From assembly GCA_021413825.1 (NCBI GenBank), contig JAIOPQ010000057.1, positions 1-64,000 of the forward strand: a stretch of 64,000 nt of DNA. Direction: 5' to 3'. The notes under the pieces were generated by a model. It saw nothing but the letters and a program-made list of their open reading frames with translations. It was not told where the DNA came from and made no database searches. Of the stretch, positions 53,853 through 62,188 are shown one piece after another; within the stretch, counting starts at the first letter, position 1; each line of letters opens with the position of its first letter. The position numbers and the translations under genes were made by a program. This DNA is from Spirochaetia bacterium. Lineage in GTDB: Bacteria; Spirochaetota; Leptospiria; Leptospirales; Leptonemataceae.

Positions 53853-56800
53853 ATGCAAAGAGTAATTCAGAAGATTTTCATCTATTCTATAATTCTGTCG
53901 GTTGCGGGGATATTCGCGCAGCCCGCGCAGGTGCCATCGTTTCAGCCGCCTGCATTCAGCAGTCAGGATTTGAATCCAGCGTTTAATCAGGCGCAGGGCG
54001 CAACGACCATGGGAGCCTGGCAGTCCATAGTAGAAGGAAGTCTTGCGGGATTGCGCGCAACCTGGGAAACTCAGGCGCAAGCACAGATTGACCTCGCGGT
54101 CGGACAGGTGACGCAGACGGACGCGATTGTATCAAATCAGGACTATGTGAATTATGTGCGAGCGGCACTCTTGAGTCAGAAGGAAAGCGCGCGCACTACC
54201 TGGGAGAATCAGGTAGAAGCGACGATCGCGCCACAGCGGCAAACATTCATCAGCTTTTTGAGTGCGAAGGAAGAAGAGGAACTGAATCAAAGTACGCGCA
54301 GCGCGCTCCAGCAAGCGACGCAATCGATTCAAACGCATGAGAATACTGCTTTCACGACCGCACAGAATACAGTCGATCAGGCAAAAGCAAAGTACGAGCA
54401 GAACTACAACAGGCAACTGAATGATGGCCATTCGCAGTTCAATCTGGCTCAGAATGAAGTGAATACGAGCTATCAGGCTTTTCTGGCGAGTCTGAATCAA
54501 ACAGATCTGAACTTCCAGCAGAACATTGGGAATCTCGAAGCCACAGAACAAACTGTGCGGAATACGATTGGAAATCAAGTCACGCAAATGCAGACCTATC
54601 TAGGGCAGAGTCAGCAGTTCTACGATACTAACTGCGACGCGCAGAACAATTGCACGAGCGCGATGAATCAGGCGGGTCAGGATTTACTGTCCGTCATCTC
54701 CACCATGGAAACGGCGCTTCAAAGTGGTGCGCCCCTCTCACAGGTTACGCAGACGATGGTGAATTACCTGGGCACACAGCGCACCAACGCTAATACCACA
54801 CAGCAGACCTGGCAGAATGCTACGGATATACCTACGAATTATCCCTCGGTTCATTTTAGTTCAGGCGATTTTTTTTCACACAACAATCCGCTCCTTGATG
54901 CGCTCACCGCCTGGATTGATGGGAACCAATCCCCACTAACGCAGTATTATGCGCCGAATCCCGGGCAGTCTCTAACAGTCTCTAATCTTACAATGCAAGG
55001 TGTTTCACCTTCGGGTCGCGGGTTGTTTCTTGGAACCGATTCAACCGATCGCTTTTATTCAGCGGGTGATCCGCATCCGTTCCAGTTTCACTACAACAAC
55101 GGTTGTTTCTTCTATATTTGTCTCGATGGCTGGCTTGGTGAAGGCGAGATTGTTGTAAACTTTCAGGCCAATATGCATGACGCGAACGCTGAAAACAATG
55201 CCACGATCTGGGGCGGCTATGCAAACGATCTCACGGGAGCAGAGAATACCTGGAACGGACTTTTGAATTCTGTTCAGAACTGGGAAGCGCAGGTCACACA
55301 ATACAAGGCCCAGTACACAGCCTGGCAGGGACAGGCCCAGACTGAATTCTTGAATCAACAGCAGGCGTATTTGAATGCCTCCAGTCAGATCACACAGGAA
55401 AGAAACACCTGGGCATACCAGATGGATGAAGCGCACCGCGAGGCTCAGGCCGACTGGCGCGGGATTTCACTCGACCTGGAACGCACTCAGGCGCTGACCC
55501 AGGGCGGAGACCCAAAAGCACAGCAGCAGGCAGCGGCGGAGATCCTGGGTCGACTCCCGGTTTCGCAAACACTTTCCACGCCGAATACCAGTTCGCTCCA
55601 TTCAATTGTTTCCAATTCTGGCCTTTCACCCTTTGCTGAGAGTGCATACGCAGACGCGGATCATGGCACACCCGACTCAAAACTGTTGGATGGCTTTTCA
55701 AAAGAATTTGGAAGTACACTGAACGGGCTTCAGAATTTCGCCTTCGCGACCAAGCAGAACAGCGATGCAAATAGCATCCGTGATCGATTGATTAGCTCGA
55801 TGATTGACAGCGCGAAGCAACAGGACGGAAGTCTGGCATACAATGTAGCGTATGGCGACGAATATTCAAAAGTGGCGAACGAGCATCCGGACTGGGTTCC
55901 GCCAGAAACCGCGACAAAGGGCGCAGCCGATGTACCTGATCGAATCGATGAGGAAGTAAAACGCAGACTGGCTGGTAGAACTTTCAGTGACAGTCTTCAA
56001 GCATCACGCGATTCCAGTGGAGCTATTACGATCACCCGTCAGGCGGCGAATGGAAGCGCGAGTTTAAACGCAGGCGGCGATGCAACTAACGCCAGCGACT
56101 ATCATGCAAATCTTTCGACCCAGACGATTCACATAGCAGCGGCCGAGAACATGAAGCTGGCCAAAACAGGCAGTCTATTCCAGGAATGGGATCAGAACAA
56201 ACTTATAGAATCTACAGAGGAATACGAAAAGCGTGTAAGCGAAGCCGCCGGTAAACAGTTCAACGACGCGTTCACAAACGCAAGCAAGGTAGCCAATGAG
56301 AATCTGAATAAGGCTAAGAAGGATGCGCAGAAACAGGCCGAGACAGCCCAGAAGATCCAGAGTCTTGTACAGGCACTGCTTCCGGGCGGTGGTGGACTGA
56401 AGGGATGGATCAAGGATCAGACGAAATCGATTCTTGAGACTGCGTTTGAACAGGCCACAGGACTTCCGGGTGGACTCTTTACGAATTTACAGAGTGGCAT
56501 GTCCATGGGCAAGGCAGTTAGCAAAGCTGTTACGGATCGTATGCAGTCAAATCTGATTGCAGAGATTGATAAGGCTACAGGCCTTGCTGGGGCCGGTGGA
56601 CTTTTCATGGAGAAGTTCAACAAAGCTCAGGAAAATAAGAAGAAACATGATGCGATGAAGGGAGTGGGAGCACTCAATCCCATGAACATGCAGTATACAC
56701 AACTGGGCAAAACCATGATGAACTCCAGCAACCCGTTCGTGGGCGCGAGTGTTGCTATGATGACTGGAAACCCGCTGGCTCTCGTACCAACGCTGATGTC

Positions 56801-59800
56801 TGTCGCACCGAAATCGGTAAGGTCCAGTGTAGCCAAGGGAATGAACCAGATGGCGAACTTTATGGAGAAGAGCGGCGGAGCTATGGCTGCGGCAATTGCC
56901 GGACCAACCATGTTGAGTGCCGTTACTGGTGGGCCATTCAGTGCGATGCCTGCACTAACCGGAGCCGCAATCCACAACAATTCAAAGCAGATAGCCGACT
57001 CCTTTCGGGGTCTGGGGAATGTAGTCGCCCAGGGTGGCGGAAGCGGAAACCAGGTGCGCGAAAACTTCCGTGCAGGAAAAGACAGAGAGATTTCACTAAG
57101 CGATGCTTTGGACAAAGGTGATGCAATTGTAAAACAAAATCAGCAACATTTCACAAAGATGAATCTGGGTAGCTTCATGAGTGATCTGATGTTGCCAATC
57201 ACAACTCTCACATCTGCTCTACAAAAACCCGTAACGGTCAAATCCCCTGCCCGCGTGCAATTTGAAACCAGCTTCTCTGACAAGTTCAGCGAGATGTCGG
57301 GCTGGCCCCGTGAATTCACAAGATCAATGGTTGTTGATGGAGCAAACATGGAAGATGCCGTAATGGCACAATTGTACGGCAATCTGGATGCACAATTTCC
57401 GAGCGCAGGCGGAATGCTGAAAGACAGACTTGCAAAAGTTGCTCAATCAAAAGCAAGACACAGAGCCGCGAAAGTAAAGCCGGAGGATCTAATTCCGGGA
57501 TACGGAGCGCTTACATATGTCTGGAGAAATGCGGAGCAACATAAAGACGGAGCGCTGGCCTTGCAGGTTGTGGAAACGACAGCAGCAGCCATTGTAAATA
57601 TTGTGCCCGTGGCGGGCCAGGCAGCATCAATGGCGATGGTTGCATATATGGGTGCCAAGCAGGCATATCTAGGCTCACTGCATGGCGGAACAAAAGGTGC
57701 TCTTGCAGGAGCAACAGGCGCAATCATTCAGGGCGCAACGATGATGGCCGGAATGCCGCCTGCTCCGATCAATCTTGGACTCAGCTATGATAGAGAGAAT
57801 GGCTGGGGCGGAAATATTGGTATGAACATGCCTATAGGTAGCGGAGGGTTTTCCGGAGGAATGTCGCTTAACCTCAGAGAAGGCCAGGGCGTTGTAGGCG
57901 GTGGACTAAATCTTGGATATTCTCCTGGCAAAAGTGGCGGCTGGGGCGGAGACCTGGGTCTGAGCTTTGACAGAACCGGACAATTCTCGGGAGCGAGCAT
58001 CAGCGCAAATCGTTCAGGAAAGGATATGGGATTCGCAGGAGGAACGGGTACAGCTTCCGGAGGAATTAGGCTCGATCGCGATGGGAAATATGCCGGAATC
58101 GACTTGAGTTACAAGAACGCGCAGGAAGTTCCAATCAAACCCGGAGATCAGAACAATCCATTCTCACGATTTGGGAGACCGTTTGATGGTGGGCAATCGA
58201 CTTATCTCTTAGGCGCAGGACTGAGTCTGAATTCAGACAACAGCTTCAGCGTGAATACAACGATTGGTGCGGGATTCACAGACTTCAACAAGGCAGGACT
58301 GAATTCAGTAACTGGAACGCAGAATAGCCAGATCAACTTCAATAAGAACGGTGGGTATACGGGCGTATCGAGTTCGATTGGATTTCAGACGGCTGTACAG
58401 ACTCCGGAGCAGAGAGCCGCTGCGAGTCGTGCCCTGAAACAGGCACTGGATTCAGACGATCTCTCGCCTGAACAGAGAACTCAATTACAGACAGAATACA
58501 ACCAGCTCAATCCAGATGAGGCAAAAGCAAACTACTTGATGGCACATCAAGATGAATTGCGCAAAGCATACAAGGAGAAGACAGGCGAAGATCTCACGGA
58601 AGAAGAGTTAGGGAAAATTCTCCGGAATGATCCGGATGCGAAGATGAGCAGAGCGGATGCGCTGAAAGAAACCGGGAAACAGGTGAAGGACTCATCTGGA
58701 ACGGAACAGGGCGGATCACGCGAGCACTGGTGGGAGAAAGCTGCGGGTGCGGTTGGTGATGCTGTTGGGACATTCGTGCTGGGAAGTTACAGCGATGATG
58801 ATGGCTATGTCGATGAATCGGGCCAATGGCAACAGAATACCTGTTACGAATACTCTGTTGAAGTAGTGACGAAAAACGGGACGAAACAGATTGGACAGAT
58901 CGTGCCGGGTGATGAGGTACTCTCCGCTAATCCGATAACGGGAGAACTTTCTTTCAGAAAAGTAACGGAAGTCTTTGTGCACGATGTGGCGCAGATCTTC
59001 TATGTGAAATACACCGACGGCACGCAGGTCGGTACTACCAACAATCATCCGTTCTGGATCAGGAACAGAGGATGGGTAGAAGCAACCCGTCTACAACACG
59101 GACAGCGATCTGTTACAGCCATGAGTATTCTGAATGGCCAGAACAAACCACAGGTCCGCAAGATCTCAATGGCGGATAACGGGCCATATTGGGATGATGC
59201 GCTTGAAGGGACGCTCGAAGTCTCTGGAATTGAACCGGTAAGGAAGTATACTAAAGTCTACAACATAGAAGTCGAGGGCAATCACACATATTTTGTGACC
59301 AGGAAAGGGATTCTGGTGCATAATTATCTGGTGAAGCCAGGAGAATCTCTGCAAATTCTAGCTGCCCGAAACGGAACGACGGTTGAAAAACTTCTGGAAT
59401 TGAACCCACATCTGGGAAAGGGGCGTGGATTGTATAAAGGGGAGCTTCTCATTTTGCCGGGTGAGGAAAACAAGGTTTCTAAGGAATTCCAGGAAGCATA
59501 TGCGGAACTTGGAAAAACATACAAGGAACTGGAAGAGACACGCAGCCGCTTAAAGGAGAGTTGTCCTGAAGAACCCTGCATGTTGCAACCGATCCTTGAT
59601 CTGGCAAATCTGAATACTCTTGAAGCGCGAGAAGCCGAACTATTGAAGAAAGCTGTAACTCTGTCCAATTCAACGATTACCCTGGATCAACTACGGGCTG
59701 CCATTGATGGCAAATCCGATGTCTGGTTTTCACTGGAAAACGGAAAACTGGTACCGCACGAAGTGAAGCAACCCCCAAGCGACTACGAAAAAACAGCGAC

Positions 59801-60521
59801 CGATATCCTCAGAAAAGTAAACGAATGGAGTCCGCTTGGTCTTGTGTCCAAAGCCATTGATTGGTTGAAGGGTTCGTCAGCGTCATCTTTAGCAACACAA
59901 GATCCCAAGAAGCTGAAGCTTTCGTTGGAAGGTTCTGAAATGCTCAAAGGGTCCGAAGCTGTGATGTCGGGTGAACAGGGCGTATACATTGATGTTGCTG
60001 GAAATCCGACTGCCGGAGTTGGTGTACTAATTCCTGGGGTTACGAAAAAATATCCGCCTACGAAGGAAGGGGCAGCACTGTTCAAGGCGGATTACCCGGA
60101 GCTTGCCAAGTATTACATGGAACGAACTGAAACACCTGAAAAAGCGCTGGAACTGTACGCTGAAAGAAAAGTAGTCTATGTTGATGCTGTGAAGAAAAAT
60201 GTTACAGTGCCTCTTAATCAAAAGCAGTTTGATGCTCTGGTGAGCTTGACTTATAACATTGGCCAGAACTCCGGGATCACCGACTTTGTGATGGAAAGTA
60301 GACTCAATTCTGGAGGAGGTGATGAAAGACTATATAAAGCATTCATGACTCGCGTTATAGATAGCAACAAAGTTGTACAAATCGGGCTTATAAAGCGTCG
60401 AATTGAAGAGTATCATGTGTTCAATGGGGCGGATTACAACTTTAATGCGGCAAATACAAAGGAGATGGAACAATGGTGCAATTTTTACAAAGTAAAGCAT
60501 GCCTATTGCGTTGCAAGATGA
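53853..60521 (+). CDS. Giant polymorphic toxin: Lepto_longest trunk, Hint domain, LysM, lysozyme-like tip
   Basis: This 2222-residue exported protein has AGAAGGA before its ATG. Its signal peptide (about 1-22) and trunk (about 25-1300) match toxin A: PPAFSSQDLNPAFNQAQGA here, PPAFNSQDLNPTISQAQGA there. A Gly-rich repeat zone spans about 1309-1500. The Hint domain spans 1664-1824 with Cys1664, TTNNHPF and closing VHN. A LysM peptidoglycan-binding module (about 1825-1871, YLVKPGESLQILAARNG) follows. The tip (about 2020-2195) looks like a T4-lysozyme or pesticin-like muramidase: YIDVAGNPTAGVG (Asp2047, Thr2053), PLNQKQFDALVSLTYNIG and the late RRIEEYHVF. Glu2035 or Glu2041 would be the catalytic acid, though spacing is not canonical. 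It is expected to cut peptidoglycan. Confidence 0.87.
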   Translation: MQRVIQKIFIYSIILSVAGIFAQPAQVPSFQPPAFSSQDLNPAFNQAQGATTMGAWQSIVEGSLAGLRATWETQAQAQIDLAVGQVTQTDAIVSNQDYVNYVRAALLSQKESARTTWENQVEATIAPQRQTFISFLSAKEEEELNQSTRSALQQATQSIQTHENTAFTTAQNTVDQAKAKYEQNYNRQLNDGHSQFNLAQNEVNTSYQAFLASLNQTDLNFQQNIGNLEATEQTVRNTIGNQVTQMQTYLGQSQQFYDTNCDAQNNCTSAMNQAGQDLLSVISTMETALQSGAPLSQVTQTMVNYLGTQRTNANTTQQTWQNATDIPTNYPSVHFSSGDFFSHNNPLLDALTAWIDGNQSPLTQYYAPNPGQSLTVSNLTMQGVSPSGRGLFLGTDSTDRFYSAGDPHPFQFHYNNGCFFYICLDGWLGEGEIVVNFQANMHDANAENNATIWGGYANDLTGAENTWNGLLNSVQNWEAQVTQYKAQYTAWQGQAQTEFLNQQQAYLNASSQITQERNTWAYQMDEAHREAQADWRGISLDLERTQALTQGGDPKAQQQAAAEILGRLPVSQTLSTPNTSSLHSIVSNSGLSPFAESAYADADHGTPDSKLLDGFSKEFGSTLNGLQNFAFATKQNSDANSIRDRLISSMIDSAKQQDGSLAYNVAYGDEYSKVANEHPDWVPPETATKGAADVPDRIDEEVKRRLAGRTFSDSLQASRDSSGAITITRQAANGSASLNAGGDATNASDYHANLSTQTIHIAAAENMKLAKTGSLFQEWDQNKLIESTEEYEKRVSEAAGKQFNDAFTNASKVANENLNKAKKDAQKQAETAQKIQSLVQALLPGGGGLKGWIKDQTKSILETAFEQATGLPGGLFTNLQSGMSMGKAVSKAVTDRMQSNLIAEIDKATGLAGAGGLFMEKFNKAQENKKKHDAMKGVGALNPMNMQYTQLGKTMMNSSNPFVGASVAMMTGNPLALVPTLMSVAPKSVRSSVAKGMNQMANFMEKSGGAMAAAIAGPTMLSAVTGGPFSAMPALTGAAIHNNSKQIADSFRGLGNVVAQGGGSGNQVRENFRAGKDREISLSDALDKGDAIVKQNQQHFTKMNLGSFMSDLMLPITTLTSALQKPVTVKSPARVQFETSFSDKFSEMSGWPREFTRSMVVDGANMEDAVMAQLYGNLDAQFPSAGGMLKDRLAKVAQSKARHRAAKVKPEDLIPGYGALTYVWRNAEQHKDGALALQVVETTAAAIVNIVPVAGQAASMAMVAYMGAKQAYLGSLHGGTKGALAGATGAIIQGATMMAGMPPAPINLGLSYDRENGWGGNIGMNMPIGSGGFSGGMSLNLREGQGVVGGGLNLGYSPGKSGGWGGDLGLSFDRTGQFSGASISANRSGKDMGFAGGTGTASGGIRLDRDGKYAGIDLSYKNAQEVPIKPGDQNNPFSRFGRPFDGGQSTYLLGAGLSLNSDNSFSVNTTIGAGFTDFNKAGLNSVTGTQNSQINFNKNGGYTGVSSSIGFQTAVQTPEQRAAASRALKQALDSDDLSPEQRTQLQTEYNQLNPDEAKANYLMAHQDELRKAYKEKTGEDLTEEELGKILRNDPDAKMSRADALKETGKQVKDSSGTEQGGSREHWWEKAAGAVGDAVGTFVLGSYSDDDGYVDESGQWQQNTCYEYSVEVVTKNGTKQIGQIVPGDEVLSANPITGELSFRKVTEVFVHDVAQIFYVKYTDGTQVGTTNNHPFWIRNRGWVEATRLQHGQRSVTAMSILNGQNKPQVRKISMADNGPYWDDALEGTLEVSGIEPVRKYTKVYNIEVEGNHTYFVTRKGILVHNYLVKPGESLQILAARNGTTVEKLLELNPHLGKGRGLYKGELLILPGEENKVSKEFQEAYAELGKTYKELEETRSRLKESCPEEPCMLQPILDLANLNTLEAREAELLKKAVTLSNSTITLDQLRAAIDGKSDVWFSLENGKLVPHEVKQPPSDYEKTATDILRKVNEWSPLGLVSKAIDWLKGSSASSLATQDPKKLKLSLEGSEMLKGSEAVMSGEQGVYIDVAGNPTAGVGVLIPGVTKKYPPTKEGAALFKADYPELAKYYMERTETPEKALELYAERKVVYVDAVKKNVTVPLNQKQFDALVSLTYNIGQNSGITDFVMESRLNSGGGDERLYKAFMTRVIDSNKVVQIGLIKRRIEEYHVFNGADYNFNAANTKEMEQWCNFYKVKHAYCVAR

Positions 60522-61021
60522 TTCTAAGCGCAGTCTTTCTGTGCATAAGTTGTGAAGCAAAGAAGCCACCAGTTGATATTGGCAGCCTGTACGGTAACTG
60601 GACGGTTACAGGTTACTATGCGTACCCGGATACTAGAGTCTGGGCTCTAACACCGGATGAAGTTAAAAAGCACTGGGTGGGCAAAGTTCTCAGCGTAACA
60701 CGGGAGGGGTTGCGCTTTCCTTGCTCAGATTTGCCGCATTGCAACGCATCGTTTCGGCCAAGTGCTGACGGGCCCGTGAAGATTCCTCTTGATAATTTCT
60801 GTCCTTTATCGGAAAGCAAATTGGAAGAAGTTAAACCACCTGCCCCGCATATTCGCGAGGCTCTGCCGGATTACCTCAAGAATGTTCATTACAGGCAAAT
60901 CGACATGCCGGGATGTTTCAAACATACAAACCTTGAAATTTTTTATGAATTTCAAACTTCACCAAAGAGTACACTAATGGTCGGAACTGGTGGAATGTTG
61001 GTTCGGTTGGAGAAAAAGTAG
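60518..61021 (+). CDS. Candidate lipoprotein immunity protein to the lysozyme toxin
   Basis: I start at the ATG at 60518, which overlaps the toxin stop (ATGA); an upstream Met at 60473 would put 15 residues before the signal peptide. The 167-residue product has the signal MILSAVFLCISC with lipobox Cys at 12, so it should be a lipoprotein. The body opens IGSLYGNWTVTGYYAY, a beta-rich lipocalin-like pattern, and has several Cys. Position, coupling and location in the periplasm, where a muramidase acts, all support immunity. I do not recognise a known immunity family. Confidence 0.72.
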   Translation: MILSAVFLCISCEAKKPPVDIGSLYGNWTVTGYYAYPDTRVWALTPDEVKKHWVGKVLSVTREGLRFPCSDLPHCNASFRPSADGPVKIPLDNFCPLSESKLEEVKPPAPHIREALPDYLKNVHYRQIDMPGCFKHTNLEIFYEFQTSPKSTLMVGTGGMLVRLEKK

Positions 61022-61034
61022 CATCTTCGCAGTG

Positions 61035-61146
61035 TCTCTGTTTCTTTCACGGGGAATCCGTCTAGACATGCGATGCATTCAAATTCGTGGTTCTCTGTTT
61101 TCTTTTCACCGGGAATCCATTTGCACAGTCGGTCCATTCAAATTCG
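61035..61146 (+). repeat. Two tandem imperfect repeats of about 54 bases
   Basis: Copy one (61035-61087) and copy two (61092-61146) both run TCTCTG-T-rich, then GGGAATCC, then CATTCAAATTCG. They lie right after the immunity gene and lead into the hairpin at 61139. Confidence 0.6.
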
Positions 61147-61162
61147 CCGTCAGGCGAATTTG
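61139..61162 (+). terminator. Perfect ten-pair hairpin, possible terminator
   Basis: CAAATTCGCC and GGCGAATTTG pair perfectly around a GTCA loop and are followed by TTCCTTTC. It sits 120 bases after the immunity gene and may end the toxin-immunity transcript. The T tract is weak. Confidence 0.5.
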
Positions 61163-61542
61163 TTCCTTTCAAAAACTCAGAACAGGGACGCTCGTACCTC
61201 ACGCCCGCCGGGCAAGCGATCAAGCGGGTGGCCTTCACACGAGGCATTCAGATCAAGATCAGCTGGCGGTGATAGGCGCGTTAGTTGGCCAGCCCGTGCG
61301 AGCGCGGTCCGCGTATGCAACAAGTAAAGCCGAAGGAGGAACCGCGATTCATGGTCCTGACGGAGAGCGGGACGAGTCCGGCACCGAGTTTGATACGAGC
61401 GTCCGAGCGTCGCAACGGTGAGCGAGGACCGAGTCTTCCGCCGAAAGGAAGCGTAGCAGATCCTCCTCCCAAGTTCGGGAGGGAACGGAAATTGCTTTCG
61501 CCGTCAGTTTTCTGACCCGACAATCAGAGTATAGGGGAAGCC
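61163..61542. other. Intergenic region, no clear gene
   Basis: About 380 bases rich in short inverted repeats, for example CCTCCC and GGGAGG around 61465-61485. Frames in both directions are low in complexity and unlike known proteins. It could be a decayed toxin tip or immunity gene, or a structured RNA. Confidence 0.3.
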
Positions 61543-61974
61543 ATGACGCAACGACGAAGCCGGGTTCAAAATGAGGTAAAGAATCTTCACAATGCCCTTG
61601 ATAGATTCAAGGAATTGATCCAAGAGAATGCGTTGTTGCAGGATCAGAATTTACAACTACGAGATCAGCTTGAACAACTAAGAACTTGGGAGAAAAATTT
61701 CGGGGGCCTCGTTGAAGACGGGATTCAAGCAAGACGAACACCCCTGGAGTCCGCTGAGCGAAACACGATTGTAACCTTCCTTGTCAAGACCGGCTACAAT
61801 CAGCGTCAAACCAGTGAGCTACTGGGTATCAGACAAAACACCCTTATTAACAAGATTCGCAAATACAATATTCCGCGCCCAGACATCAGCGCCGGCCGCA
61901 AACGCAAAGCAGATCCTTCTAACCTCGCGCTCCCAACCCTGGTACCCTCGGAAAATCTAGAATCTAGGTGCTAA
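61543..61974 (+). CDS. Fis-type helix-turn-helix protein with coiled coil
   Basis: This 143-residue protein has AGGGGAAG before its ATG. Residues 8-55 form a coiled coil (LHNALDRFKELIQENALLQDQNLQLRDQLEQL, split heptads). Residues 66-115 are a Fis/NtrC C-terminal-like HTH: LESAERNTIVTFLVKTGYNQ, then TSELLGIRQNTLINKIRKYNI. It would dimerise and bend DNA. It lies upstream of the transposase on the same strand and may regulate it or help the reaction. Confidence 0.82.
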   Translation: MTQRRSRVQNEVKNLHNALDRFKELIQENALLQDQNLQLRDQLEQLRTWEKNFGGLVEDGIQARRTPLESAERNTIVTFLVKTGYNQRQTSELLGIRQNTLINKIRKYNIPRPDISAGRKRKADPSNLALPTLVPSENLESRC

Positions 61975-62019
61975 GCGGCCTGCTTCCAGCGTACACCCTT
62001 TGTCGTCATAAGTTTGTTG

Positions 62020-62078
62020 GATCCTTAGCGAGCCTACTTCTCTGCTATACGCGCAGCCCGAGAACCCGTTCTCAAACC
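62020..62078 (+). repeat. Direct repeat copy 2 flanking toxin locus B
   Basis: This 59-base stretch has the same orientation as 49448-49511. The 21 bases at 62058-62078 are identical to 49491-49511. The copies bracket 12.5 kb that includes all of toxin locus B. It lies between the Fis-like gene and the transposase. Confidence 0.65.
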
Positions 62079-62188
62079 CTCCTCGGGCCACCCAGGCGAA
62101 GCCATGCCTGCTCGGGCTTGTCTCTTTCTTAGAGAATCGGAACAAACAGTTCCACTCTTTCCATTGCGTACCCTTTACAATAGTCAGT

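Noticed and set aside
61300-61510. Group II intron-like end
   Set aside because: The hairpins here first recalled intron domain V, but the sequence and spacing do not fit it and no reverse transcriptase is present.
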